This document shows positions 13,713-22,136 of a DNA stretch of 33,875 nt, one piece after another. Positions within the stretch are counted from its first letter, which is position 1; every line of letters starts with the position of its first letter. Position numbers and translations under genes: made by a program. The notes beneath the pieces are model-generated. The model ran no database searches and was not told the DNA's origin. It saw only the letters and a list, made by a program, of their open reading frames with translations. The stretch covers positions 1 through 33,875 of the forward strand of contig CACZUK010000008.1 in assembly GCA_902784305.1 (NCBI GenBank). Direction: 5' to 3'. The DNA comes from Oscillospiraceae bacterium. Its GTDB lineage: Bacteria > Bacillota > Clostridia > Oscillospirales > Oscillospiraceae.

Positions 13713-16700
13713 ATGCCCTTTTCCCCCGACCTGCTCCGCGGCCCGGAGCAGTACGCTTTGAACCGCTGTCCCCACCGCTCCGACCACCGCTGGTATCCCG
13801 ACCGCGCGTCGCTGGAGGCCGGGGAGAACCCCCTGTGCCTGAGCCTGAACGGTCCCTGGCGCTTCGCCTGCGCCCGCAACGAGGCCCAGGTGCCCCGGGG
13901 CTTTGAGTACCCGGCCTTCGACTGCTCCCAGTGGGCCAGCATCCCCGTGCCCGCCCACATTCAGATGGAGGGCTACGACAAACCTCAATACGTCAATCAG
14001 CAGTACCCCTGGGACGGCTGGGAGGATTTGAAACCGGGGGAGTGCCCCCAGGACTTCAACCCCGTGGCCTGCTATGTGCGCAGCTTCACCCTGATCCCCG
14101 GGATGGCGGGCAAGCGGACCTTCCTCTGCTTCCAGGGCGTGGAGAGCTGCGTGGCGGTGTGGCTGAACGGGACCTTCGTCGGCTACAGCTCCAATTCCTT
14201 CTCTCCCTGTGAGTTCGAGCTGACCGAGGCCCTGACGGAGGGCTCCAACCGGCTGGCTCTGCGGGTGTATAAGTGGAACTGCGGCAGTTGGTTCGAGGAC
14301 CAGGACTTTTTCCGCTTTTCCGGCATTTTCCGGGACGTTTATCTGTACGCCGTCCCCGCCCTGCATCTGGCGGACCTGAAGGTGGTCCCCACTTTGAACA
14401 GCGCCTTTGATGAGGGCATGGTGGAGCTTTCCGGCACGATTTTGGGCGCGGAGAAGTGGACCGTCGCCCTGACCTGGGACGGGGAACCTCTGGGCGAGGT
14501 CTCCGGCTCCGGAGAGCAGTTTTCCTACCAGTTTACTGTGGAAAAACCCCGACTTTGGAGTGCTGAGGCCCCGAATCTGTACGATTTGGAGCTGAGCCTC
14601 AAAAACGGGGCGGGGGAGGAGCTGGAGCTCATCCCCCAGCGCGTGGGATTCCGCCGCTTTGAAATGAAGGACGGCCTGATGAAGCTCAACGGCCAGCGCA
14701 TCGTCTTCAAGGGCGTGAACCGCCACGACTTCGATGCCAGCGTCGGCCGGGCGGTGACGGCGGACATGGTGCGCCGGGACCTGCTCACCATGAAACGATT
14801 CAACATCAACGCGCTGCGCACCAGCCACTACCCCAACACGCCGCTGGTCTACGAGCTCTGCGACGAGCTGGGCCTCTACGTCATCGCGGAGAACAACATG
14901 GAGACCCACGGAACCTGGCAGAACAGCGCGGACCGGGAGAAGACCTGTCTGCCCGGCGACCGGCAGGAGTGGAAGCCCCTGCTGATGGACCGGCTGGAGG
15001 CCACCTACGAGACCTGCAAGAACCATCCCTCTATCCTCATCTGGAGCGTCGGCAACGAGAGCTTCGGCGGCACCGTCATTCGGGACATGGCCCAGCGGTT
15101 CCGGGAGCTGGACGCGCACCGGCTGGTGCACTACGAGGGCGTGTTCAACGACCCGCGCTATCGCACCGAGAGCTCCGACATGGAGAGTCAGATGTACCCC
15201 AGCGCGGCGAGCATCAAGGCCTTTCTGGATGCGCACCCGGACCGTACCTTTATCTGCTGCGAGTACACCCACTCCATGGGCAACTCCAACGGCGGCATGA
15301 AGTACTACACCGACCTGACGGACACCGAGCCGCGCTATCAGGGCGGCTTCATCTGGGACTACATGGACCAGGCCATCCGCGGCAAGGACCGCTATGGCAA
15401 CACCGCTTACTTCTACGGCGGCGATTTGGATGACCGGCCCGCCGACTACGCCTTCTCCGGCAACGGCATCTGCTACGCCGACGGCACCCCCACGCCGAAG
15501 CTGGCGGAGGTGAAGTTCCTCTACCAGAACATCAGCGCCCAGGTGGAGCGGGAGCGCGTCACCATCGTCAACAAGAACCTGTTCACCCCCACCAGCGCTT
15601 TCGACTGCCTTGTCACGCTGGAAAAGGACGGAAAACCCTTCAAGAAGGCAAAAATGGACACGGATGTGCCGCCGCTGAGCGAAAAATGCTATGCTCTGCC
15701 CATTCCGGCCCAGACCCGGCCGGGGGAGTGGGCCGTCACGGTGTCCTTCCGGCTGCGGGAGGATACGCCCTGGGCGCAGCGGGGGCACGAGGTGGCCTTT
15801 GGGCAGTATGTGTACCGCGTTGCGGCCCCCAAAGTGGTCAAAACCTGCCCGCCGCTGCACATCATCGACACGGACTTCAACATCGGCGTCACCGGCGAGG
15901 AGTTCCGGGTGCTCTTCACCAAGCTGGACGGCGGCCTGAGCTCCTATCAGTACGCCGGACGGGAGCTGCTCAAGACCATTCCCATGCCCAACTTCTGGCG
16001 GGGCGTGGTGGACAACGATTTGGGCGGTCAGGTGAATCTGCGCTGCGCCCAGTGGAAGGTGGGCTCGGAGTTCGTCACCCACCGGCAGTTCGGCAAGGGC
16101 TTTTGGCACCCGGACTACTTCCCGACGCTGGAGCGGGACGGGGAGGCGGCGCTGGTCCGCTTCACCTACCATATGCCCACGAATCCCGCCTCCTCCTGCG
16201 CCGTCACCTACCGGGTGGAGGGGGACGGAACCGTCACCTGCACGATGAGCTATGACCCGGTGCCCGGCCTGCCCCCCATGCCGGAGTTCGGCATGCTGCT
16301 CAAGATGGACGCGGACTACGACCAGCTGACCTGGTACGGCAAGGGCCCGGAGGAGGGCTACATCGACCGGGAGAACGGCCTGAAGCTGGGCATCTGGAGC
16401 GGAAACGTCCGGGACCAGCTCGCCCGCTGCCTGCGGCCCCAGGAGTCCGGCGCGCACACCGGGGTGCGCTGGGCGCGGGTCACGGACTACAAGGGCGTGG
16501 GGCTGGAGTTCCGCGGCGACGGGATGATGTTCTCCGCGCTGCCCTGGACGCCTCACGAGCTGGACTGCGCTCAGCACCCCTACGAGCTGCCGCCCATCCA
16601 CTACACGGTGGTGCGCTGCGCCCTGAAGCAGATGGGCGTGGGCGGCGACGACACCTGGGGCAGCATCCCCCATCCCGAGTACTGGCTGCCGGAGAACGAG

Positions 16701-16745
16701 CCGCTGCGCTTTACCTTCTCCTTCCGGGGCTGCTGCCGGGAGTGA
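13713..16745 (+). CDS. lacZ: Beta-galactosidase, glycoside hydrolase family 2 (LacZ type)
   Basis: This 1010-residue cytoplasmic enzyme hydrolyses lactose and other beta-galactosides. It has no signal peptide. The order is the family's: N-terminal sugar-binding domain (LNGPWRFACARNE; WASIPVPAHIQMEGYDKPQYVN near residue 75), a beta-sandwich, and a TIM barrel beginning FKGVNRHDFDASVGRAVT near 335. The acid/base glutamate is in WSVGNESFGG near 448 and the nucleophile glutamate in FICCEYTHSMGNSNGG near 515. The C-terminal beta-galactosidase small-chain-like domain includes GVVDNDLGGQ and ends with HYTVVRCALKQMGVGGDDTWG. Length matches E. coli LacZ (about 1024). It stands 135 nt ahead of galK, so lactose is split and galactose passed to the Leloir enzymes. 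Its transport partner is not in the window. Confidence 0.96.
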   Translation: MPFSPDLLRGPEQYALNRCPHRSDHRWYPDRASLEAGENPLCLSLNGPWRFACARNEAQVPRGFEYPAFDCSQWASIPVPAHIQMEGYDKPQYVNQQYPWDGWEDLKPGECPQDFNPVACYVRSFTLIPGMAGKRTFLCFQGVESCVAVWLNGTFVGYSSNSFSPCEFELTEALTEGSNRLALRVYKWNCGSWFEDQDFFRFSGIFRDVYLYAVPALHLADLKVVPTLNSAFDEGMVELSGTILGAEKWTVALTWDGEPLGEVSGSGEQFSYQFTVEKPRLWSAEAPNLYDLELSLKNGAGEELELIPQRVGFRRFEMKDGLMKLNGQRIVFKGVNRHDFDASVGRAVTADMVRRDLLTMKRFNINALRTSHYPNTPLVYELCDELGLYVIAENNMETHGTWQNSADREKTCLPGDRQEWKPLLMDRLEATYETCKNHPSILIWSVGNESFGGTVIRDMAQRFRELDAHRLVHYEGVFNDPRYRTESSDMESQMYPSAASIKAFLDAHPDRTFICCEYTHSMGNSNGGMKYYTDLTDTEPRYQGGFIWDYMDQAIRGKDRYGNTAYFYGGDLDDRPADYAFSGNGICYADGTPTPKLAEVKFLYQNISAQVERERVTIVNKNLFTPTSAFDCLVTLEKDGKPFKKAKMDTDVPPLSEKCYALPIPAQTRPGEWAVTVSFRLREDTPWAQRGHEVAFGQYVYRVAAPKVVKTCPPLHIIDTDFNIGVTGEEFRVLFTKLDGGLSSYQYAGRELLKTIPMPNFWRGVVDNDLGGQVNLRCAQWKVGSEFVTHRQFGKGFWHPDYFPTLERDGEAALVRFTYHMPTNPASSCAVTYRVEGDGTVTCTMSYDPVPGLPPMPEFGMLLKMDADYDQLTWYGKGPEEGYIDRENGLKLGIWSGNVRDQLARCLRPQESGAHTGVRWARVTDYKGVGLEFRGDGMMFSALPWTPHELDCAQHPYELPPIHYTVVRCALKQMGVGGDDTWGSIPHPEYWLPENEPLRFTFSFRGCCRE

Positions 16746-16797
16746 GAAACGCACAAAAAAACATAACACAATGTTGCCTTCCCGTCACATTGCTCCA

Positions 16798-16826
16798 TAG
16801 TCATTTCCCCCCGTCAGGACTATGAT
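16798..16826 (+). promoter_or_regulatory. Probable promoter of galK-galT
   Basis: TAGTCA (16798-16803) and TATGAT (16821-16826) are 17 nt apart in the lacZ-galK gap. The start would be near 16833, 48 nt before galK. CATAGTC at 16797-16803 and GACTATG at 16818-16824 form an inverted repeat over the two boxes, which could be an operator. The -35 box is only a 4/6 match. Confidence 0.5.
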
Positions 16827-16880
16827 ACAGACAACAACGAACCCCCTTCCAAAGCGAAAAAACAGACAGGAGTGATTGCG

Positions 16881-18176
16881 ATGCTTTCCATCAAACAGCT
16901 CAATGCCAACCTGAACAACGGCGTTTACGACGAGAAGCTGGCCCACCTCTACTGCCGCAATGTGGCGGACATCGGGCCCTTCCGGGACCGGATTGCCCAT
17001 GTGGCCCAGGGCTACATGGACACCTTCCACAAGGACGAGAGCGCCCAGGCGGCGGTCTTCTCCGCCCCCGGCCGCACCGAAATCGGCGGCAACCACACCG
17101 ACCACCAGCGCGGCAAGGTGCTGACCGGGTCCGTGGACCTGGACGCCCTGGCCTGCGCCGCCCCCAACGGCACGAAGATGGTGAACATCTTCTCCGAGGG
17201 CTACGGCATGATTTCCATCGACGCCACCCAGCTCCAGCCGGTGAAGGAGGAGGAGAACACCACCCCCTCCCTGATTCGGGGCATCGTGGCGAAAATCGTC
17301 TCCATGGGCTGGGCGGTGGAGGGCTTTGACGCCTACGTCATCTCCGACGTGCCCGGCGGCTCCGGCCTGTCCTCCTCCGCCTGCTTTGAGGTGCTCATCG
17401 GCGTGGTGGTGAACGGCCTGTTCTGCAAAAACGCTCTGGGCATGGCGGAAATCGCCCAAATCGGCCAGTACGCCGAGAACGTCTTCTTCGGCAAGCCCTC
17501 CGGCCTGCTGGACCAGATGGGCTGCGCCATCGGCGGCATCATCACCATCGACTTCCAGGACAAGGACCATCCCCAGTACCACGCGGTTCATTTCGACTTC
17601 GCCAGCGCGGGCTATGCCCTGTGTATTGTGGACACCGGCGCGGACCACGCGGACCTCACCGGCGACTATGCCGCCGTGCCCGCGGAGATGAAGGCCGTGG
17701 CCGCCGCCATGGGCAAGGAGGTCCTGTGCGAGGTGGACGAGAACGCGTTCTACCAGCAGCTCCCCGCCCTGCGGGAGAAGCTGGGCGACCGGGCGGTGCT
17801 GCGCGCCATCCACTACTTCACCGACTGCCACCGGGTGGAGAAGCAGGTGGAGGCTCTGGAGGCCAATGACTTCGACACCTTCCTGAAGATGGTCAGCTCC
17901 TCCGGCCACTCCTCCTATATGTACCTTCAGAACGTGGCCACCTACCGGGACCCCAAGGACCAGCCTGTGGCGGTTGCCCTGGCTATGGCGGGCCACTACC
18001 TGAACCATCGCGGTGCCCGGCGCGTCCACGGCGGCGGCTTCGCGGGCACCATTCAGGCCTTTGTGCCCCTGGACATGGTGAACGAGTTCAAGGCGGGCAT
18101 GGACGCCCTGCTGGGCGAGGGCGCCTGCCGGGTCACCTACATTCGTCCCATCGGCGGCTGCACGCTGGTGGACTGA
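16881..18176 (+). CDS. galK: Galactokinase
   Basis: This 431-residue GHMP-family kinase makes galactose-1-phosphate from galactose and ATP. The ATG at 16881 has CAGGAG 8 nt upstream; a GTG nine bases earlier would overlap that site. The galactose-binding signature is GRTEIGGNHTDHQRGK near residue 63, with the first glutamate, histidine and aspartate as substrate contacts. The ATP loop is VPGGSGLSSSACFEVLIG near 160, and the catalytic-base region contains GLLDQMGCAIGG near 210. The C-terminal motif 3 is VHGGGFAGTIQAFV near 385. It is slightly longer than the usual 390 residues, which is common in clostridial GalK. galT follows after 12 nt, so the two form an operon. Confidence 0.95.
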   Translation: MLSIKQLNANLNNGVYDEKLAHLYCRNVADIGPFRDRIAHVAQGYMDTFHKDESAQAAVFSAPGRTEIGGNHTDHQRGKVLTGSVDLDALACAAPNGTKMVNIFSEGYGMISIDATQLQPVKEEENTTPSLIRGIVAKIVSMGWAVEGFDAYVISDVPGGSGLSSSACFEVLIGVVVNGLFCKNALGMAEIAQIGQYAENVFFGKPSGLLDQMGCAIGGIITIDFQDKDHPQYHAVHFDFASAGYALCIVDTGADHADLTGDYAAVPAEMKAVAAAMGKEVLCEVDENAFYQQLPALREKLGDRAVLRAIHYFTDCHRVEKQVEALEANDFDTFLKMVSSSGHSSYMYLQNVATYRDPKDQPVAVALAMAGHYLNHRGARRVHGGGFAGTIQAFVPLDMVNEFKAGMDALLGEGACRVTYIRPIGGCTLVD

Positions 18177-18188
18177 GGAGGAATTGTC

Positions 18189-19685
18189 ATGCTGGAACTG
18201 CGCATTTCTCAGCTGGTGGAGTACGCCGTCCGCAAGGGCTGGCTGGCGGAGTCGGACCGCGTTTGGGCCGCCAACCGGATTCTGGAGGCCCTGCGCCTGG
18301 GCGGCTTTGAGGGCCTGACGGCGGTGGAGGGCGAGCTGCCCCCCATCCAGGAGATTCTGGACGATTTGTGCACCGTTGCCTGTGAAAACGGCGTGATTGA
18401 GGGCAACACCCCGGCCTATACGGACCTCTTTGACACCAAGCTCATGGGTCTGCTCACCCCCCGGCCCTCCGAGGTCATCCGGGCCTTCTATGACCGGATG
18501 CAGGACAGCCCGAGGGCGGCCACCAACTGGTACTATGCTTTTTCCGGGGACACCAACTACATCCGCCGGGACCGCATCGCCAAGGACCGGAAGTGGACGG
18601 TGGACACGGACTACGGCACCATCGACATCACCATCAACCTGTCCAAGCCGGAGAAGGACCCCAAGGCCATCGCTGCCGCGGGCAAGGCGAAGAGCACCGG
18701 CTACCCCAAGTGCCTGCTGTGCGCGGAGAACGAGGGCTACGCCGGGCACCTGAGCCATCCTGCCCGTCAGAATCACCGAATCATCCCGATTACCCTGGGC
18801 GGAGCGGACTTTTTCCTCCAGTACAGCCCCTATGTGTACTACAACGAGCACTGCATCGTCTTCAACAAGCTCCACACCCCCATGCACATCGACCGGAGCG
18901 CCTTCACGAACCTGCTGGACTTTGTGACCCTGTTCCCCCACTACTTCATCGGCTCCAACGCGGATTTGCCCATCGTGGGCGGCAGCGTACTCAGCCACGA
19001 CCACTATCAGGGCGGCGGCTACGAGTTCGCCATGGCCCGCGCTGAGGTGGAGACCCCCGTCACCATCCCCGGCTTTGAGGACCTGGAGGCGGGCATCGTC
19101 AAGTGGCCCATGTCCGTCATTCGCGTTAAGGGTGCGGACAAGGAGCGGGTGGCTACCTGTGCGGCCCATGTGCTGGAGAAGTGGCGCGGCTACGACGACG
19201 AGAGCGCTTTCCTCTTCCACGAGACGGAGGGCGAGCTGCACTCCACCATCACCCCCATTGCCCGCCGCCGTGGGGAGGACTACGAGCTGGATTTGGTGCT
19301 GCGCAACAATATCACCACGGAGGAGAACCCCCTGGGTGTGTTCCATCCCCACGCGGAGAAGCACCACATCAAGAAGGAGAACATCGGCCTCATCGAGGTC
19401 ATGGGTCTGGCCGTGCTGCCCGCCCGCCTGAAGGACGAGCTGGACGCTCTGGCGGAGGGCCTGCTCAGCGGCGCGGACCTGAGCGCCGACGCGCGCACCG
19501 CCTCCCACGCCCAGTGGGCCGCTGAGGTGCAGGCGCGGCATCCAGAGCTGAACGCGGAGAACGTGGAGTCCATTCTTCAGCAGGAGGTGGGCGCGGTGTT
19601 CTGCGGCGTGCTGGAGGACGCGGGCGTGTTCAAGCGCACGGAGGAGGGCAGGGCAGCCTTCCTGAGATTTGTTTCCACTTTGTAA
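18189..19685 (+). CDS. galT: UDP-glucose--hexose-1-phosphate uridylyltransferase, Firmicutes type 2
   Basis: This 498-residue enzyme exchanges UMP between UDP-glucose and galactose-1-phosphate. Length and sequence fit the type-2 GalT of Firmicutes and not the 350-residue E. coli type. The N-terminal half includes TNWYYAFSGDTNYIRRDRI near residue 115 and the cysteine-bearing YPKCLLCAENEGYAGHLSHPARQNHR near 175. The catalytic region has GGSVLSHDHYQGGGYEFAMA near 275, where the second histidine of HDH is the nucleophile position. The C-terminal domain contains VFHPHAEKHHIKKENIGLIEVMGLAVLPARL. GAGGAGGAATTGTC precedes the ATG. galE, the third Leloir gene, is not in the window. Confidence 0.95.
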   Translation: MLELRISQLVEYAVRKGWLAESDRVWAANRILEALRLGGFEGLTAVEGELPPIQEILDDLCTVACENGVIEGNTPAYTDLFDTKLMGLLTPRPSEVIRAFYDRMQDSPRAATNWYYAFSGDTNYIRRDRIAKDRKWTVDTDYGTIDITINLSKPEKDPKAIAAAGKAKSTGYPKCLLCAENEGYAGHLSHPARQNHRIIPITLGGADFFLQYSPYVYYNEHCIVFNKLHTPMHIDRSAFTNLLDFVTLFPHYFIGSNADLPIVGGSVLSHDHYQGGGYEFAMARAEVETPVTIPGFEDLEAGIVKWPMSVIRVKGADKERVATCAAHVLEKWRGYDDESAFLFHETEGELHSTITPIARRRGEDYELDLVLRNNITTEENPLGVFHPHAEKHHIKKENIGLIEVMGLAVLPARLKDELDALAEGLLSGADLSADARTASHAQWAAEVQARHPELNAENVESILQQEVGAVFCGVLEDAGVFKRTEEGRAAFLRFVSTL

Positions 19686-19696
19686 TTATTTGGAAG

Positions 19697-19753
19697 ATTT
19701 GGCCGCCGCAACCGGAAAAATTCCGTCTTCTGCGGCCAAATTTCCCATTTTTG
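19697..19753 (+). terminator. Probable terminator of galK-galT
   Basis: ATTTGGCCGC (19697-19706) pairs with GCGGCCAAAT (19732-19741). The loop holds a smaller CGGAA-AAA-TTCCG hairpin. A loose T-rich run (TTTCCCATTTTT) follows. The stem is good but the U-tract is interrupted. Confidence 0.5.
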
Positions 19754-19754
19754 G

Positions 19755-19783
19755 TTGACAAATCCACAAAAACCGGATATGAT
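19755..19783 (+). promoter_or_regulatory. Near-consensus sigma-A promoter ahead of the lipoprotein gene
   Basis: TTGACA (19755-19760) and TATGAT (19778-19783) have a 17-nt spacer, among the best matches in the window. Transcription would start at about 19789-19791, within the 5' arm of the hairpin at 19787-19827. Confidence 0.85.
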
Positions 19784-19786
19784 AGC

Positions 19787-19836
19787 GGTACTGTGAGTCC
19801 TTCCCCCGGGGGAGGGACCGCAGTACCCTTTTTTCT
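19787..19836 (+). terminator. Terminator-like hairpin at the transcript 5' end (possible attenuator)
   Basis: GGTACTG (19787-19793) pairs with CAGTACC (19821-19827), and the inner GTCCTTCCCCC pairs with GGGGGAGGGAC with wobbles and one bulge, giving a stem of about 19 bp. CTTTTTTCT follows. It has all the marks of an intrinsic terminator yet lies between a strong promoter and the lipoprotein start codon at 19913. It could be an attenuator, the 3' end of a tiny RNA, or a second galKT terminator. Confidence 0.7.
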
Positions 19837-19912
19837 ACTGATTTTGGAGAGGATAGAGGAGGCGGAGTCCGTCGGCTGTCGGCGCCCGCCCTGTCTGAGC
19901 AGAGGTGAAGAG

Positions 19913-21064
19913 ATGAAACGATTGATTTCTGTGCTGCTGGCCGCGGCAATGCTCCTGTGCCTGACGGCCTGCGGCGATGACAAGAAGCCGGAGGACAAGG
20001 TGGAGCTGATGAGCTCGCTTGCGGACACCAGCAAGGCTCTGGGCTATGACCTGCTGGCCTACAACACCAGCGGCTCCACCCTGACGCTGGAGTCCACGGC
20101 GGTGGTGAACGACAACATCGGGCAGGCCACCTATCAGAACGGCAAGTCCACCGTCACCCTGCGCATGACTCTGGACCGGGAGAAGGCCGAGGGCCTGGCG
20201 GGCTACAAGAACGCGGGCACCGCGGGGGCCATTGAGGCGCCCAAGGACGTGTTCAGCAAGCTGAGCATTCAGGTGGTGGACAACAGCATCTATTTCTGCG
20301 AGTTCACCTATACCAACTGCGGCATCCCCTGCTATCTGAGCCTGGCGGAGACCAAGACAAATCTGGACTACTACTCCGTGCTGCTCATCGACTATGTGAA
20401 CCAGCTCTACAACATGGAGGGCATTCCCAGCTACGTCTTCTCGGTGGACCCCAGCCTGGACCTGGACAAGGAGGCACCGGAGCTGTCTCAGGAGGATGCC
20501 TCGGCCTCTGCGGAGCCTCAGAAGGAGGACACTCAGAAGAGCGGGGAGCAGAAGCAGGAATCTGAGCAGAAAGAGGAAACTGAGCAGAAGCAGGAATCCG
20601 ACCAAAAAGAGGAAACTGAGCAGAAGCAGGAATCCGACCAGAAAGAGGAAACCGAGCAGAAGCAGGAATCCGACAAGAAAGAAGAGACGGAGCAGAAGCA
20701 GGAATCCAACCAAAAAGAAGAATCTGAGCAGAAGCAGGAGTCTGAACAGAAAGAGGAAACCGAGCAGAAGCAGGAATCCGACAAGAAAGAGGAATCCGGG
20801 AAGAAGACCGACTCTGAGGAGAAGCCGAAGGGCAGCATCACGCTGACCTACTACGACATCACGCTGGTCCACGTGGGCGACGCCTACACCTTCGAGCCCA
20901 AGGGCGGCAGCGGCGGCTACAAGTGGAAGAGTGAGAACCCCAAGGTGGCCTCTGTGAGCGAGAGCGGCACCGTGAAGGCCACGGGCAAGGGCACCACCAA
21001 GGTCACAGTCACCAGCGGCGACGGCCTGAGCGCGGAGGTCATCGTCCGGGTGCCCGGAAAGTAA
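19913..21064 (+). CDS. Lipoprotein with a charged Gln/Glu/Lys repeat stalk and a C-terminal Ig-like (Big2) domain
   Basis: This is a 383-residue surface lipoprotein. ATG 19913 follows AGAGGTGAAGAG and yields MKRLISVLLAAAMLLCLTAC, with the lipidated cysteine at residue 20. The frame is open upstream, but only this start gives the signal. Residues about 25-185 form a domain I do not recognise (VELMSSLADTSKALGYD, VDNSIYFCEFTYTNCG). Residues about 212-295 are seven 12-residue repeats of the form EQKQESxQKEET, encoded by a 36-bp tandem repeat at 20546-20797. They should make an extended, highly charged stalk. The last 75 residues resemble a bacterial Ig-like group 2 domain (SITLTYYDITLVHVGDAYTF, WKSENPKVASVSESGTVKATGKGTTKVTV). 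The design suggests a cell-envelope anchor holding a domain away from the membrane. The binding partner is unknown. Confidence 0.85.
   Translation: MKRLISVLLAAAMLLCLTACGDDKKPEDKVELMSSLADTSKALGYDLLAYNTSGSTLTLESTAVVNDNIGQATYQNGKSTVTLRMTLDREKAEGLAGYKNAGTAGAIEAPKDVFSKLSIQVVDNSIYFCEFTYTNCGIPCYLSLAETKTNLDYYSVLLIDYVNQLYNMEGIPSYVFSVDPSLDLDKEAPELSQEDASASAEPQKEDTQKSGEQKQESEQKEETEQKQESDQKEETEQKQESDQKEETEQKQESDKKEETEQKQESNQKEESEQKQESEQKEETEQKQESDKKEESGKKTDSEEKPKGSITLTYYDITLVHVGDAYTFEPKGGSGGYKWKSENPKVASVSESGTVKATGKGTTKVTVTSGDGLSAEVIVRVPGK
20546..20797 (+). repeat. 36-bp in-frame tandem repeat in the lipoprotein gene, seven copies
   Basis: Seven consecutive 36-bp units encode EQKQES(E/D/N)(Q/K)KEE(T/S). 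The first six bases of each unit, GAGCAG, are invariant, while the seventh residue codon varies (GAG, GAC, AAC). Differences are mostly third-position or at codon 7, so the array is homogenised but not freshly expanded. The last unit runs into GKKTDSEEKPKG. Confidence 0.95.
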
Positions 21065-21073
21065 AAAGCATCA

Positions 21074-21110
21074 AAAAAGAGCCTCGATTCGGTGGAATCG
21101 GGGCTCTTTT
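21074..21110. terminator. Bidirectional terminator between the lipoprotein gene and tsaD
   Basis: AAAAGAGCCTCGATTC pairs with GAATCGGGGCTCTTTT around a GGTG loop. T runs flank both sides, so it can end the plus-strand lipoprotein transcript and the minus-strand rimI-tsaD transcript. Both stop codons are within 20 nt. Confidence 0.9.
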
Positions 21111-21125
21111 GTCCGGTTTTATGGA

Positions 21126-22136
21126 TTATCCCAGGTCAATGCTCCGGGTGGCACAGCCGTTGAGGCTCCAGTCGCCGCGCCGCCCGGCCAGGTACTCATA
21201 ATAGGCCTGAGCGCCGATCATGGCGCCGTTGTCCCCGCACAGGGACAGGGCGGGCAGGTAGAGACGGTCGCCGGAGCGGGCACAGGCCTCCTCCAGAGCG
21301 CGCCGGACCGTGGAGTTGGCCGCCACGCCGCCCGCGCAGGCCACCTTCCCGTAGCCCAGCTGCGCGGCCGCGGCCATGGTGCGGGGCACCAGCTCGTCGG
21401 CCACGGCCTGGGCGAAGCTGGCGGCGAAGGAGGGCAGGTCCAGCGTCTCGCCCTTCTGGCGGCTGTTGTGGATGAGGTTCAAAGCGGCGGTTTTCAGGCC
21501 GGAAAAGCTCATGTCCAGCGGCGCGCCGTCCACCTTGGAGCGGGGGAGGGCGTACTTTTTCGGGTCGCCGCCCTGGCTGAGCCGGTCCATGGGGCCGCCG
21601 CCGGGGTAGCCGATGCCCAGCACCCGGGCCACCTTGTCGAAGCACTCGCCCGCCGCGTCGTCGCGGGTGGCGCCCAGCAGGGCCATGTCCGTGTAGCTGC
21701 GCACGTCCACAATCAGGGTGTTTCCGCCGGAGCAGCACAGGCACAGAAAGGGCGGCTCCAGGTCGGGATGGGTGAGGTAGTTGGCGGCGATGTGGCCCCG
21801 GACGTGGTGCACGGGAATCAGGGGCACGTTCAGGCCGAAGGCGGCGCTTTTGGCGAAGTTGACCCCCACCAGCACCGCCCCGATGAGGCCGGGCGCGTAG
21901 GTGCAGGCCACCGCGTCGATGTCCTTTCGGGTGAGCCCGGCCTGCTCCAGGGCTTGATTGGCCAGGGGATAAATGGCCTCAATGTGCTTCCGGGAGGCGA
22001 TTTCCGGCACCACGCCGCCGTAGAGCGTGTGCATTTCCACCTGAGAGGCGATGGCGTCGGAGAGGACCGTTCTTCCGTCCCGGACCAGGGCGACGGCGGT
22101 TTCGTCGCAGGAGGATTCCACAGCGAGGATGTTCAT
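21126..22136 (-). CDS. tsaD: tRNA N6-adenosine threonylcarbamoyltransferase TsaD
   Basis: This 336-residue ASKHA-fold protein transfers the threonylcarbamoyl group to A37 of tRNAs that read ANN codons. The N-terminus MNILAVESSCDETAVALV is the family signature. The metal-binding histidines are in PVHHVRGHIAANYL near residue 110. Nucleotide-binding glycines are in CCSGGNTLIV near 135, and GGPMDRLSQGG follows near 180. The C-terminal phosphate loop is CAGGVAANSTVRRAL near 270, with SLCGDNGAMIGAQAYYEY after it. Its ATG overlaps the end of rimI by 4 nt. The partner genes tsaB and tsaE, often adjacent, are not seen here. Confidence 0.97.
   Translation of the reverse strand: MNILAVESSCDETAVALVRDGRTVLSDAIASQVEMHTLYGGVVPEIASRKHIEAIYPLANQALEQAGLTRKDIDAVACTYAPGLIGAVLVGVNFAKSAAFGLNVPLIPVHHVRGHIAANYLTHPDLEPPFLCLCCSGGNTLIVDVRSYTDMALLGATRDDAAGECFDKVARVLGIGYPGGGPMDRLSQGGDPKKYALPRSKVDGAPLDMSFSGLKTAALNLIHNSRQKGETLDLPSFAASFAQAVADELVPRTMAAAAQLGYGKVACAGGVAANSTVRRALEEACARSGDRLYLPALSLCGDNGAMIGAQAYYEYLAGRRGDWSLNGCATRSIDLG

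Noticed and set aside
13608..16769. A 1053-codon open frame antisense to lacZ
   Set aside because: It is a shadow of the GC-rich lacZ codons; composition is low-complexity (His/Gly/Val/Leu), there is no ribosome site, and no domain is recognisable.
16785..19541. A 918-codon minus-strand frame across galK and galT
   Set aside because: Antisense shadow of two well-supported enzymes, with no start signals.
19787..19827. T-box or other riboswitch ahead of the lipoprotein
   Set aside because: There is a single hairpin directly at the transcript start, with no specifier or T-box motif and no room for an aptamer.
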